Part shown: one piece after another, positions 24,006 through 37,200 of the stretch
How the letters are laid out: every line of letters begins with the position of its first letter
Numbering within the stretch: position 1 is the stretch's first letter
Assembly: GCF_963678635.1 (NCBI RefSeq)
Contig: NC_087064.1
Span: forward strand, 71,299,465 to 71,363,464
Origin: Symsagittifera roscoffensis
Lineage: Eukaryota > Xenacoelomorpha > Acoela > Convolutidae
Length of the DNA: 64,000 bases
Reading direction: 5' to 3'
Made by a program: the position numbers and the translations under genes
Notes under the pieces: model-generated
Databases searched by the model: none
What the model saw: the letters and a program-made list of their open reading frames with translations, nothing else
Told to the model about the DNA's origin: nothing

Positions 24006-24505
24006 CAATAACGGAACGAAAGTTGCTTAGATTTTTACCAGAAATAAAATGATGCAATTTTTTTCCCGAAAATCTCAACCAAAATTTACCCCAAAAATGG
24101 ATCATTTCGGTTTAAATTAATTAATCAAGAATTACGCTGAAACTACTTCTCTAATAGATGAAAAAATTATATCACAAGAAGCTTCTTAGGCAGCCAAACA
24201 AAGAAGGGCTAATTCTCCAAAAACTTGCACAAATTGTTTAAAATTTGATTTAGCTAAGATTGTGGGTTTCATAATGCAAAAAATCACGTTTCTTGGCTAT
24301 CAAGCAAAAATATTTTCTATTATACAATTTTTTGGAGATTAAACACATCTAGATCTTTGTTGGGCTGTGTAAGAGGCTTCTTGTGATAATAGTTTTTTCA
24401 TCCATCAACAAAGTAGTTTAAGCGTAATTCTTCAATAATTAACAAAAAATTTCGTTGAAACTTTCGAAGAAAAATTGAACCATTTTAATTCTGGTAAGAC
24501 TCTAA
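24006..24505. mobile_element. foldback element with long inverted arms
   Basis: About 500 bp that reads as one long imperfect hairpin. The left arm (GCTTAGATTTTTACCAG..., AGAATTACGCTGAAACTACT, ATCACAAGAAGC, CAGCCAAACAAAGA) is mirrored in order and orientation on the right (TCTTTGTTGGGCTG, GCTTCTTGTGATA, AGTAGTTTAAGCGTAATTCT, CTGGTAAGACTCTAA). The arms are about 200 bp and the loop is short. Copies are at 25011-25390 and 50950-51477. No coding capacity. Confidence 0.8.
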
Positions 24506-25010
24506 CCAAATTTGTTCTCTTCGTTTTTCAAAACTTGTTTGTTTTGTTCGGTTAATTTAAATCAGCACTGTAGCCTATTTGATGAAACTTGAAGAAATTG
24601 CATTCGAGGCTTTGACCAAAAACCTCAAACTAAATACGAAGTTTTTGATCAAAAATGTTGCTAATTGGACTGGACTTTGTTGGGCTCAAAACTGCTAAAA
24701 AAATCTCTGAATATTTACGAAAAATTATATGAACTGTCAGGTTTTTTTTCTACAAAAAATTCTTTGCAGAATCCTTTGAAAATTGAAACATTTGCTGACA
24801 CGAAGACGCGACATACGCAAAAACAACTGCTGGCTTAAAAACCAGTGGAAATACGTGTCGCATTCGATTTCTTCGCCTGGATCTGAAAAAAAAACAATTA
24901 ACTTTTCCGTTTCAAGCTCCTCTTTACGTGTTATTGCTACATCAATTGAGTCAAATTAATAATCAGATCATACAATTGGAAAACTCAAGGAATGCGACAC
25001 GTAATTCCAC

Positions 25011-25390
25011 CAAAATTTACCACAAAAATGGATCATTTCGGTTTATATTAATTAATCAAGAATTACGCTGAAACTACTTCTCTAATAGATGAAAAAACTA
25101 TATCACAAGAAGCTTCTTAGGCAGCCAAACAAAGAAGGGCTAAATCTCCACAAACTTGCACAAATTGTTTAAAATTTGATTTAGCTAAGATTGTGGGTTT
25201 CATAATGCAAAAAATCACGTTTCTTGGCTATCAAGCAAAAATATTTTCTATTATACAATTTTTTGGAGATTAAACACTTCTAGATCTTTGTTGGGCTGTG
25301 TAAGAGGCTTCTTGTGATAATAGTTTTCTCATCCATCAACAAAGTAGTTTAAGCGTAATTCTTCAATAATTAACAAAAAATTTCGTTGAA
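25011..25390. repeat. internal 380-bp duplicate of the foldback element
   Basis: Matches 24080-24459 at a constant offset of 931 bases with only about seven substitutions and no indel. It lacks both outer ends of the element, so it arose by local segmental duplication rather than by transposition of a whole copy. Confidence 0.85.
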
Positions 25391-26349
25391 GAAGCTTTTG
25401 GTCGAAACATTTTGTACTTGTTCACAGCTAAAATTTGTTCATCGCTTACGCTTTAAGAGCTGAAAATCATCTTGAGTCTGAACAAAAAAATGCTTTCTCG
25501 GGCGCATAAAAGGCAAAAATTTTCAGGCGCATCAAATGCAGCGAAAAAAAAACTGCCAATCGGATAAAAACTAGGATCAAACTCATGGGATTGCTAGGCC
25601 AGCCTCATTATTACGATTTGTATCTTCGGCAAAAAAGATACTCATGCTTGAACTTTCCGTCTGTTTTTACTGACTGTTAGTAAAAAGCCTGGTTCATAAT
25701 TTTGTTTATCCAAATTATCCACAGATTTACAAACTAGTATCGTGTTTTTGTTTGTTTCAATTGCAAGGATAAAAAAAAAATCTTCTATATTTTTGCTCTC
25801 AGCTCAATGATAATTTAAAAAGCAAAATTTTTAGGATGTGTGTTTCCGACACCCAGAAAGAGGTTTTGGGCTTTTAGACGCAATTCTAATCACGATGAAT
25901 TTTTTTTAATGATATCACTTAACCTCATTGGACATTAAACTGGTAAATATAGATTTGCTTGGAACAAAGGCAACCTAAGCCAAGATTTCTTTCTGGTGGT
26001 TAATTTTACTAAGCTATCAATTAAACTTAACGTCAGAAATTGGAGCCTCGTTTAAAATACGAGACATAAAAATCAAAAATATTTATTTTATACACCAGGG
26101 GAGATTAAGTTTTTTTTGCAAGTGAATGTTTTGGGCAATATACTCGAAACTGTATTTTTCTTTGCAGCTTTACAGATTGACCAAAACAGTTTTAAGTCCT
26201 TTTAGAAGGCTTCTAGTTGTTTCTGCTTAGGGATGTTTTACTTCGATTCTTTTTTACGTTTTTGTAAGAAGGGTGCTTCCAATAGAAAAATGAAAGTAAA
26301 CTTAAATTAGTGGACAGAAACTAAAAATCAGGTTGAAAAGGATGAAAAC
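25391..26349. other. unassigned AT-rich spacer
   Basis: No gene, RNA or bounded repeat recognised. Confidence 0.5.
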
Positions 26350-27030
26350 TGTTTTCCGATTGACTTATTTTACTATGACTCTCAAATATGCTTGTTATAT
26401 TTTTTCAGTCAGATCTTTTTATCAGAACAGAGAGAAAAAAACGAGAGCAAATGTTTTTTGTAATTTTTAAGACTGTGGTCGGAAAAACACTGTGCTACTT
26501 GCACAGTAACCGGCTATCCTTGTTTCTTTTTCTTTTTGTTTTCAACGCAAAATCAAGTACCACAAAAAATCATCGGACTGGGTTGAGTGACATATCATAT
26601 TAGAGCTAATACAGTCTAAATTTGAACCACATTAAAAAATTGCAAAAAATTTTTCCCAGTGTCGAGAAAATTAGTTAGAAAATTTTCATTTCGAGCGAAT
26701 GAAGCAAATGAGCCGGCTTACAACAGCTTAATTGTACCTAATTTAATGCCTAAAAACTTAGTTTTCACAATTAAATTAGTTTTCTAATTCGATTTCGAGA
26801 AACAAAAACTGTAGTTTTTTTGTTTTCTTAGTCATTTTTCTACATTTTTTTGTCTAATTGGCTTATAATACTATGACTGTCTAATATGCCTAAATTATGC
26901 TCTTACGTCAGAATCTTTTTATCACACCAAGCAGAAAAAACTACACTAATGTTAAAAAAAACACTTTTTGTAGCTTTTAAAGACTGGTCGGAACATTCTG
27001 TGCTACTTGCACAGTAACTGGATATCCTTG
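26350..27030 (+). mobile_element. R1 element, two 3' ends in tandem
   Basis: Contains the R1 3' terminus twice, about 515 bases apart: hairpin CTGTGCTACTTGCACAG followed by TAACCGGCTATCCTTG near 26490-26522, and again (TAACTGGATATCCTTG) near 26999-27030. The interior block with AATCATCGGACTGGGTTGA lies between. It may be an early stage of the tandem expansion seen at 39969-43600. Confidence 0.75.
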
Positions 27031-28424
27031 TCATATATTGTATTTCATTTTCAAAGAAGAAGCAAGTAGTTCTGCATTAAAATAAAATATCACCTAAAAT
27101 CACTTCGTGTAGTTTTAAAAACTAATTTGAATTCACCAGTTGATTTTTTCGAAAAAAAACAGTAACTGTTTTGACAAAAACTCGAAATGCCTTTGACTAG
27201 CTGGCACACTTTTGGAAACTGTATGCACAAAATCAATAGTCGGGTAACAACTTATTATAATAGAATAGTCGCAAATTAGTAGTAAATCAGTCAAAAGTTG
27301 TCTGAAGAAAAACCCTATAAATATAAAATAAAGTATCAATGATTTTAGCACCATCTTGAACATAAAAAGATCAAAAATTCAAAACATTTCTGCAATAAAA
27401 TGTAAGAAATTTTTTGGTTTTAAAATTTTATATTGTTAGTTATATTTCAAAGAAAATTGTTTTCCAATGTGTTTGTTTTAGTATAAATGTTGATTCTACT
27501 CTATTCATTCTAACTTTGATCGAATTAAAGAGCAGAAGCAAAGTTATGGAAAGATAAACGAATTCTCAAAAAATGGACAGGTGCAGTTTAAAATTTCTTA
27601 TTTATTTGTTTCTTTTGAAAGATAGAGAAAAATGTGTATACAATTGTGAGAAAAATAGCTAAATTTTTATCGTTGCTAGTTGATTTCACTTTTCAGGCCA
27701 AGACAAACATATGTTAACACAGCTCATTTTTTTTTGCTTAAAATCACTCTAAAATCAAATTTCAGACCAATAGAGAAAATCATATCATCGAGCGTTTAAC
27801 TTTCAAATCAACTAATGTATTCTTCAAGCTCGAAATTCAACAAAGCTGCTGAGAAGCCGGAGCCTGCTCCAACTTTGTCAATTTCTGAGTGCTCCGGTTA
27901 AACAGAGTATGTAGCCAATACTTCATTAAACAAAGTTCATTATCCTATGAAAATTAAAAAAAATTTAAACCAATTTTGTTTTGTATGATAGTTAGTTATA
28001 TTATTTAGGACCAGAAATAACTACAGTGAGAAAAAAGTAACCTATGAACCGTACCCCACCCATGCCTGCCGTTTAAACCTCTGCGTATGTAACAACTCAA
28101 TATCTGGATTGCAATGAAGGACCAACAAAAAGACCCAATGCTATAGAAAAAAAAATCCGTGACTTTGGACTAAATACGCAATGAAAAAAAAAACATGATG
28201 ATTAATTTTGAACTAGGTACTTTCATAAATACAATTGATTGACTCACTCCGATCTCTTATAATAATGATATTATAAGGATTGAATAAAACTTGAGCCGAT
28301 TTTTTTAAATTCTGCTTTTGCCATCTTTTGTGGGGTCGTATCAAATCAACTTGATTTAACTTCCAGAAAAAACCTTTTTGCGTTAAGAGGCGAAGTTTTA
28401 CAAGTAAAAAAATAGTTCACATTA
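27031..28424. other. unassigned AT-rich spacer
   Basis: A minus-strand frame at 27133-27363 is without motif. A less AT-rich patch near 27840-27900 (AAGCCGGAGCCTGCTCC) is the only compositional change. No gene supported. Confidence 0.5.
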
Positions 28425-28560
28425 TCTGATTGTTATAAAAATTGACATGCGGTCTAACTAAGCCATGATAAACATATTTGGGCCTCATATCTAACCTTGT
28501 AAAACCACTAGTTACACCATAAAATTGAGGATCATGTGATGTGGAGATAGGAAGAGCGCG
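28425..28560 (+). repeat. R1 left-end fragment
   Basis: Homologous to 10180-10310: TTGACATGCGGTCTAACTA, ACATATTTGG and CTTGTAAAACCACTAGTTAC are shared. The rest of the element is missing. Confidence 0.65.
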
Positions 28561-31059
28561 CTAAAAATCACAATAGTTTCATCAATCAAATATCATTTAC
28601 ACTATTTGAAAAAAATACTTCGCTTAAAGGTAAATCTTTATCTAGAAATCAAGTTGTGTGAGAAAGTTATAGTTGCCATTTCCAAAGACAAAGATAAATA
28701 AATATATTCGGGGTGGTTTTTTTCCTTCAAAAATATCGAAACTTTTTCCGAGTCCAAATTCTTTACAATCTGGAATCTAATGGTGAATGTAGCTCAAAAA
28801 TAAAACCGCAGTTGAACTGTGATAATTTTTCGCAAAAATTATAGCAATATAACCGTTGCTAATTCAATAAATTTGGGTCAATTACACGTGCGCTATATAC
28901 GTATTTGTTCTAGTTTCTGAAAACATGGGGAGATTATATATGCTTTGGGCTGCGGTGGTGTTTTACTCATACGAATGGATAGATTTCAGTAAAAACAATT
29001 TACTCTTCAATGAAGATACTAACTCTCTTAGTTTAAATTCAAAAAGATTCAAAAAAAATTTTCATATCTGGGTTTTTGAAATCGTCAAAAAATTTTTGAT
29101 TAGATTAAGAACGCTTTTGGGATTTTTCTATGAAAAAAAAACAGCTTTTGCCTTTCCATCACAAATTGCTTTCCATGTTTTTCTATTATACAACCTTCCC
29201 ACATTATAATACTTTTTTGTATTTTGGTTGTTATTAGTAGAAAAATGACTATTCCAATCACGATTAGTGCAAAAAAATTTTTTTTCTTTAAACATGAATT
29301 CCATCATGTTCAATTGCTTGATTTTCTGATGTGAGAAAAAAAACTATCATTTTCTGTAGTCGCTCCAAATGATCATCAACAAATCATTATCGTGTCGAAA
29401 AACAAAAAACCATAATTCCATCAAAGCTGCAATTTCTTCAAAAGTTCTTTTCACACTTCTTCTCAAGCTTGCTTCAAATCCAAACTCTTCATGCGATGCA
29501 TTGTTCGACTTATCTTGACCAGAAATCAGATTTTTCTAGTTAATTTTAATTCTGCAATTTTTTCGCAAATTAGCTGAATTCATTCAAATTTCCACATTAG
29601 GAAAGTTAGAGGAGCAATCAAAAAGCCATAAAAATATCGTGTCGAGACTTTATTGTATCTTGGTGATTTTACTGGATTAAAGCAAAGCTTTCTAAGCTTT
29701 TAGATCTCGCGACTGTGCTTTACAAAATCCTGAAGATGAAAAGTCCCCAGAAGTCCCGGATATCCTCAAAACTAAGGTTGAAAGTTCCGCTTATTGCAGT
29801 CATCAAATGTCAGTATGAAATTGCAGACATTTTCAGTTGCATGAAAGCGTTCAAAAAATGTCATCTTTGCCATTGAGTTGGAGCCATTAATGCCTATTTT
29901 GAAATGACGAAAACTACTCAAATTCATCACATTAGCTGGAAGTTAATATTCATTAGCATACTCATAAGCGGAAAGTTATGTTCAACTTTTAAAATAAAAA
30001 AAATCGATTCCATTTGTTTTGTTACAGAAGGAGATTGTATATTTAGGTTTTAAATAATTAGCCTAGCAATTGTCCAATTTCAGTACTAAATAAGAACAAT
30101 TATTTTCTCATATTTGAAACAAAAACATTGGAACATTGTGCTTAGGGTGTTTTTAGGTCAATTGACTTTTTGAGTTTTTTTCTGATCTGGCAATGCTTGA
30201 AAACCCATGTTTCTGCAATCTGCAACTTTTTTAATTGGTCAAGCTAAAATTTGGTATTAAGCTAAATTGGTATTAAGCTAAATGGCCTGAAATTGTTTGC
30301 TTAATTTGAGATTTTTGCAATTTACCAATGCATCTACCAAGTTTTTATGGAATCCTCAAACAAATATCTCATAATTTGGATTCCACAAACTGCAAGAAAA
30401 ATCCGCAACGTGTAAGAGGATTATAATAAGCAATCATACATCGGCGACTGCTTCCATGTGATCTTGACGATTATGTATAGTGCAATGTCTGTAAAAACGC
30501 TACTTTGGGCTTTTTTGTGCAGTAATTAAAAAATTTTTGAACTTTACAAGTCAAAATTTTTTATCTATTACAGCCTAATTTTCTGATTATTACACAAATT
30601 TTTTGGTATTTTTAAGCAAAAAATAATCAAATTATCAAATATCGAGTTTACTGTCAGTTTCGACGAAGGTTCGACCAAGCCGTTCAACTGTTTTTGTTTC
30701 ATCAGTTAGTGATATGGATTTCATGTTAGGTTCTATTGTTTTGACAACTATAGCGGCTTTTATTGTCTCTAACTCCTTCCCCGCTGGATACCTGACGGAG
30801 GAAGTTTCACATGTTACTACTTACTCAGCGCAAATTATATAGAGCAACGTTTCCAGTTAAAATTTGCTCCAGTCAATCCAATGGAATGATGAGTCAATTT
30901 CATGCTTGTCAAACTTCAAAAAAAATGACAAAAATTTCTTTTGTATTTTCTGTTTCGACTTTCAAAGAAAGTGTGAATTATTTACGCTTGGGATGTTTTT
31001 TTTTCAATCATTTTTCGAAATTTTGACTAAGCATTTTCGACGGATTTTTTATACATCAG
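28561..31059. other. repeat-derived and unassigned spacer
   Basis: 28690-28880 looks like a highly diverged F2 5' half (GGGGTGGTTTTTTTCC, TGTGATAATTTTTCGC). Open frames at 28925-29209 and 30811-31026 have no motif and no splice context. Nothing else recognised. Confidence 0.4.
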
Positions 31060-32051
31060 AAAAATTTTTTTTTCCTGAGCGCAAAACTAGGAGATATTTT
31101 ACCTGTAATTATGTTTCATTAAGTTATGAGGGTTAAAAGTTTGCCAATTTAGCCAACTTGCTTCATTTAACGCGCGATATTTTGCGTTCTTATAACACGC
31201 GTAAGCGGAGAAATACTTCTTTCCAAAAATAATAAAGGCAACTCGTTTGGTCATGTTTTAAGGATACAAAACGTTGGAACAATCCCATTCAGGGTTAACA
31301 TTAGCGTGTGAGGGGGTAAATTAAAAAAAAAGAAAAATAAACTTTTTTCTTCTTTTTGAAAGTATCATCAAATTTTCAACCATAAAACTGAATAAAATTC
31401 AAGACTTGGATTTGATGTACGAACAATGTTGTTTTTTTTCTGAAAAAATTTAGAAGTTTTTGACGTTTGAAAAATGCTGATTCAAGAAAAATGTCCCAAC
31501 TCTGGTATAGATAGAAATTTTTAATTCGTTTTCATACAAAGTATTTATTTCATCGTAAAAGTTAATCAAAATTGTTTGAACTTTCAGCTGAAATAAGTGA
31601 GAATTGATCAAAGCAGTTTTTGACGTATTTTTTTATATTCTTTGAAGGAAAAGTTTTCCGGAGCTCAAATTGAAAAAAAATATATTTCACCTGTAATCAT
31701 TTTTTGCAGAGATATGCGGGTTTAAAAATTGACAATTTGCCCAATTTGGTACATTTAACGCGCGATATATTTCGTGCTGCTATTAATGCGTAAAATATTC
31801 GATCCGTCTTAGAAAATGTTAAAAATTGGGTTGAGGAATGGTGTTTGTTCTAGCCACTTTTTGCTACATGCATAACATATCTCTTTGCTTTATACATACG
31901 TTTAGGAGGATAATTTTATAAAATAAATCCTCAAAAAGTTTTTTATAAATGAAGTTTTTTGAACACTTCGTCAAATGTATTTCAAATCTCTCCATAGAAA
32001 ACAAAATGCACTCGGAACATTCAGGTCTTCGCCCTGATACGAGCAGTCTTG
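31060..32051 (+). mobile_element. diverged F2 copies, one partial and one with its 3' end
   Basis: A first fragment (about 31060-31240) has the TTAACGCGCGATATTTTGCG block. A second (about 31560-32051) repeats that block and ends CTCGGAACATTCAGG, hairpin arm GCCCTG, ATACGAGCAGTCTTGTT. The terminal hairpin has one mismatch. Confidence 0.7.
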
Positions 32052-33828
32052 TTTTTTTTATTTTACATCGCTAAGAATTAGAAAATCAACTCGGATACAA
32101 ATCTTTGTCACTTGATTAGAAAGAAAATAAAAATTGAAAGTCAAAGATTTAGTTAGATTGGTTTTAATTTAATAACTTATATTCCTGCGAATCATCAGCG
32201 GACCATATCAGCCAATATCTGTAAGCTAACTAAAAAAAGCTTAACGAACAAACGCTCAACTAAATGAATTGCAGAAAAAAAATCAGCCACAACTGAATAC
32301 TTTGTAAATACTGTAACAAATATGTAGAACAACTGAATACTTTGTAAATACTGTAACAAACATGAAGAAAACCTTTCTTAACTTTATTGGGCTACTTTAG
32401 AGATCCACTTTGATACAGTTTGTCAGCAATGAACCGGTAGTTTCGATAAAGTTTTTGATGATTGACTAAAAAAATCAAAATGATCCGTTTGGAGATTAAA
32501 CGTTTGGGCCCAGTAGTTTTTGCTAAATTAATTGTGCCATAATAGTTCTGTTTTGTCAAGTCAACTCAATTTGAGAAAACCGAGACTTAAATATCAGATT
32601 TCATTTTTCTTTTTGGTATAATTTCAGTCAGCACTCTAACATGAAGTGAATTCTTGGACAGAGTAAACAGTCATAGTTCGCACGATGATTTTTGTATGAT
32701 CAATATCCTGAACGATTTGACATGTTTTGATTTCCAATCGTTTATTTCTTAGCAGTTTAAACGAATTAGTTTCAAAAATTTTGTAGATTTTGTGTGATCA
32801 ATTTACGCCGAGGCGGCTTTTTTATTTAGAATACTTAGTTTAGGGATTCCTCTCATTCCATACTTGACACTTGTATTAATTTAAACGCCAGATTCTCCAA
32901 CAAAAGCGGATAACCAAAAATCACATTATGAAAACTCAAAAACTAGATTCAGAGCGAAAAAATTGGCCAAATTAGTCGCATAGTTAACCGGTTTTTTCCT
33001 GTTGGAATGAAGAATAAAAATGTTCATTTGGCATAAATAGAGGTCAAAGCACCGACCCTTGTCACTTGGTTGACTTGAAGTAATGATCGCTCAATTAAAA
33101 ATTCAGGAAAAAAATTGAAAGTATTTTAGTTTTTTTTTCATTCGGCCTATTATTGATCGAGAGCTATTTTCACTTCAACTACCTGCTTGCGTTTGAAAAC
33201 GTCTTCAATAATTTTCTGCTGTTTCTGCTTGGGGGGGGGGGGGTTAGGAGATAGCTTAATTGGTCATTACGGTGGAAGGGGGTGATTGATCTTAGTTTTG
33301 TAAAATAGCATAGTTAACTTCAGAAAATTACGTAAGCTTCCTACGGTTTGGCTTACGCATGTATCTTCGTGTGCACCACTTCCATGTTAAACAGTTTAAC
33401 AATGGTAACAAGTGTGCAGATGTTCTCAATTGGAGTTTAACAACTGGAACCATTTCCTCTAATCATTTCAAGGCTCATTTAGCAGATTACTTCCGCAGTC
33501 AAAACATGCTGGAAACGCTCACAAATAGGAACTCTGTATTTTTATGTTTGGATCAAGGTTCCTCCCAGAGAGACTTCAGTTAAAAGCTGTCTTTACAAAT
33601 AATTGAAACATTTGATTATTTTGAGAACTATTTAAACTGTTAAGCACAAAACTCAAAAGAGGTCAATTGAACTGATAATACCATCAAAACGGATTTTTCC
33701 CTAACAACTTGTTAATTTCAACCTTCAACGGCTGCTAAAATTCATTTTTCAAAAATTAAACTCAAACATTTCAAAATATACTTATTTGTTTGACATATTA
33801 AACTATATAATATAATCATGAATGGCAG
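32052..33828. other. spacer downstream of the LRR gene
   Basis: Contains a two-copy 40-bp tandem repeat (32291-32370) and a G run near 33231-33243. A plus-strand frame at 33359-33583 (74 codons, starting MYLRVHHFHVKQF) is richer in codon variety than its surroundings and follows an acceptor-like ACTTCAG at 33322. I recognise no family and do not call it. Confidence 0.4.
32291..32370. repeat. 40-bp tandem repeat, two copies
   Basis: AACTGAATACTTTGTAAATA begins at 32291 and again at 32331; the two 40-base units differ at only a few positions. Confidence 0.9.
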
Positions 33829-34209
33829 CTAAATGAACAAGCAAATCCATGTACAGAAAATGACACTGAAAAGAATCTGAACAGAATGCTGAACTTCGAG
33901 CAGACTTGCTGAAGAACTAGCTTTGCAGTTTGAAGATATCAAGTCGCGTGAAATCATTTCAACCGCAGTTCCAACTTCTACGGGCAATGTACTCTTAGAA
34001 TTACATTTCGTCCTTCGCAAATCTGAACTTAACTTGTAACTCTGAGAGGCGTACGAGTTGTGTTGAAGAGGCAAAGATTTGTTGCTAGAGGTCGCGATAA
34101 TATTGCAGTTACAGGGCACAGATTTGAATGAAGTTTGAACTTTGATCAGAGATATGCAGTTTCTAAGGGATCCTAACTCACTGGCACTTTTTAGCGGGTT
34201 GTTTTGAAC
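33829..34209 (-). CDS. LRR gene exon 4: LRR5, LRRCT and C-terminal anchor
   Basis: Residues 189-314 and TAG. VQNNPLKSASELGSL completes LRR5. PCNC (220-223) begins the LRRCT, closed by C257 and C283. KASSSASLL (284-292) precedes the terminal hydrophobic run ILFSVIFCTWICLFI (300-314). The small residues S286-S288 are candidate GPI attachment sites. Confidence 0.9.
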   Translation of the reverse strand, partial: VQNNPLKSASELGSLRNCISLIKVQTSFKSVPCNCNIIATSSNKSLPLQHNSYASQSYKLSSDLRRTKCNSKSTLPVEVGTAVEMISRDLISSNCKASSSASLLEVQHSVQILFSVIFCTWICLFI

Positions 34210-37200
34210 CTGAAGCATCATAAAATTGATAACATTTGGAATCGTTTGCTATTAAATTTTTCAATTCAAACAAATCGAGTAGTATAAACATATCGAAGGT
34301 ATAATATGATCCACGTTGAAAAATTGAGATATGCACGGTGATAAAAAAATTTTCTATCATTTTAACTTTTTAGGTCAGTTACTTCGATTTTTTTTGATCT
34401 GTCGAAAGTCTCCTTTATCGAGAATGATCTTATTGTATTTGAGCAAAAGTTTCTGCGAAGAAGTTTTTTTTCTAAAGCAAGTTTTTTTAATTTTCCTTTT
34501 CGGCGCGCACCAGAAAAATGTGTAGAAAAACAAATCAGCAGTCAAATTTCTGGTAAGACAATTTGAATATTCAGATTTACCGAACTTTAACATCATTTAG
34601 CATTTAAAACTTTACGAATTTTAACATAAGAATAATGTTTTTTGGTTTGTATTGTTGATGAAGTTCTAGCCTGAATTTGGTTGAGATTGGCCGCTTGACA
34701 TATTGCACTCGTGAGATGAGTCACTCTGTTTGAAGCCAATTGTAGATTGACCAGGTGTGTGAATTGGGACCACTTCCATCTACTCAGTGAAGAGGATGTT
34801 GTTAGTCTGTTGTGAGAGAGCACCAGTTCCGCCACACAGTCGAACGGAGCTATGTGGTCCAATGAGTGGATTCGGTTGTGTCTGTGAATAGAGAAACAAA
34901 TCATAGAATGAATAGAGGTGTCAGAGGAAGATATATATTATAATTACTATAAATTGTTTTCAGGCAGATTATAAACAGAAGTTCGCTAGAAATCTGGGGC
35001 GGATTTAGGGAGTGGGGGCGCGGTCGTCTTTCCCTCCCTTAGGGATTCGACTTCCTGACGACCCAAAGGGCCCCCCTTTCATACTAATTTAAGATATCCA
35101 CTTTTGGCTGACCGTACCTCAAATTTTTCTAAAGGCGCACCTGGCAGCAATATATACTAATTTTGAGGGGGAGCCCCTGCTAGAAATGACACTTTACTAA
35201 AAAGTAGTACTGCCTGGGATATCACCCTTGGATCTACAGATTCATTTTCAGATGCCTCTGATTAAGTCTCCGTCTTGTAATTGAAAGGGTGCTAAGAATA
35301 CAATGACTCGCATATTGTTTATTGAGGGTCAAGCAACATAAATCAGCTCAAAATATAACAAAAAACATGCATACAGTTGAGGGGAACAAGAGTTCTCTAC
35401 AATGAGCTGAAAAATTCCTTTCCCTCGGAGAAATTGGTCTTACGCAATCAAACTTTTGACCATTATTAGTTTAAAATATGCTAACTATTTAAGGCCCGCT
35501 ATGCTAACTATTTAAGGCCTGGTTAAATGAATGAATCTGGTTGCGCTTAGACAGAAAAAGCTTATAAAATTAAAAACTGTCCGAATATTGGCGATCGAAA
35601 TAGAAACCAGCTGACTTCTAAACTACTGGTGTTAGGTGTTTGCTCACGTTCAGATTTTAAGGGCTGAGGGTTGGGCTATAAATATTTTAGGGTCGACCAA
35701 ATTAATTTTCGGAGTTCTGCCAAAGCTCTAAAAAGACCCTGTTTTGGTCAGAATTTTTGTGCCGCAAGCAAACTTCGAAGAAAAAAACGCGTTTTTAGGC
35801 ACTTTTCGGACAGTTTCGACAAAAAAACTGCGTCGAAGCCCCTGTGGGGGGGGGGGGGGGGTGGGGAGGGTCGTCAGCTATAAATCTGCAACTGCGTTTA
35901 CAGCGTAAACGTCTAAGTTGTAAGATGAATTTCCTTACGAGAAGTCCAATATGAGCTGTTGTCGTTTGTGTTGGTGTGGACATGAGAATGTGTCGAATGT
36001 CTCCGCCTCCACTCTAGCGATGAGATTGTGTGAGAAGTCTATCATCTTGATACCATCAGTGGAACAGCCATGGGGCCAAGTAGGTACAAAGAACATGTCC
36101 CGGTTGGAACAATCTAGAACAAATAAGAACTGTCAGTCAGTTTTTGCGAACAATCTAGAACAAATAAGAGCTGTCAGTCAGTTACTGAGCAAATAGCAGC
36201 GAATGTTCCGACAAAAGTCATCTTTGCACTGAACAGTCATCTTTGCACAAGAAAAACACTAAATAGAAAGATACATTTTTTCTGATTTTTTTTACAAGCA
36301 CTAGATTTTACAAGCGCTCCAACCGGGACAAGCGCTCTATTGGGTAGGTGAAGTTTATGTCTCTGGAGTATTGCCAAGAATTTTCAATATTATTGAAAAT
36401 TGGTTTTTGACAATTCATTGACTTACAAAATTGAGCACAGAGTGAATCAATTTTTTTTGCAAAAGCTTTGAGACCGTTTTTTACGGGTACCACAAAACTT
36501 TTACTGCTCATAATTTTTTATTGGACAAGTTTTTTTCTAGTGCTGACAGAAACACGACTGGAAGTTCTGCTGCATGATATATAATTTGACCACCAAAGAC
36601 GTGATATCTTGTCTTACGTGGAAAAAATACCCCGAAGTTCAAATTTTTTCTAACACTCAGTGATTGTAAAACAGTAAATATAAACCAACTGTTCGTTTTC
36701 AAACCATCAAAAACGTTAACCAAATAAGTATTGCATTTATCGCCGGTTGAATTGGTTGATAAAGCTTAATTGAAGACTTAATTGAAAACTTGCTGGAGTT
36801 GCCGCTCAAAACAATTTCTGCAATTTCTTTAAGGGTATGCGATGTGTTTCATTTATTCAAAAGTTCACGGCAAAATTGAGTGGGAAACTATGTCTAATTT
36901 GGGAGTTTTGTGGTTTTAAGGTTTCAAGAAAAAAGCCAAAAAATCAAAAGAACACTGGATAGTTTCAGTAAGAAAATTTTTATAAAAATTACCAAAACTT
37001 AATAAACGTTTCGCTGAAAAATTTTCTGTTTTTGAAATAGTGGTTTATTAAAGACATTGTTTCAGAAGTTTCAAGTGATGGACAAGAATCGACGAGCTTA
37101 AAGATCAGCCAGCTCAATTAAACAAATTCGAATAAGAAATAAAACTGTTCATATAAAAGCAAAACCCTGTAAGTACCGGCTGCTTTTTAACGTCTGCTGC

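Larger units (their letters stand above)
34882..35938 (-). other. LRR gene intron 2
   Basis: 1057 nt. Contains one hAT MITE with perfect target duplication (34994-35179) and one inverted fragment of the same family (about 35655-35860). The donor is GTAAGG and the acceptor TTCTCTATTCACAG. Confidence 0.8.

Noticed and set aside
34593..34904. 103-codon minus frame as a complete small gene
   Set aside because: It contains LRR exon 3, but its start and end lie in introns; splice sites and LRR phase define 34671-34881.
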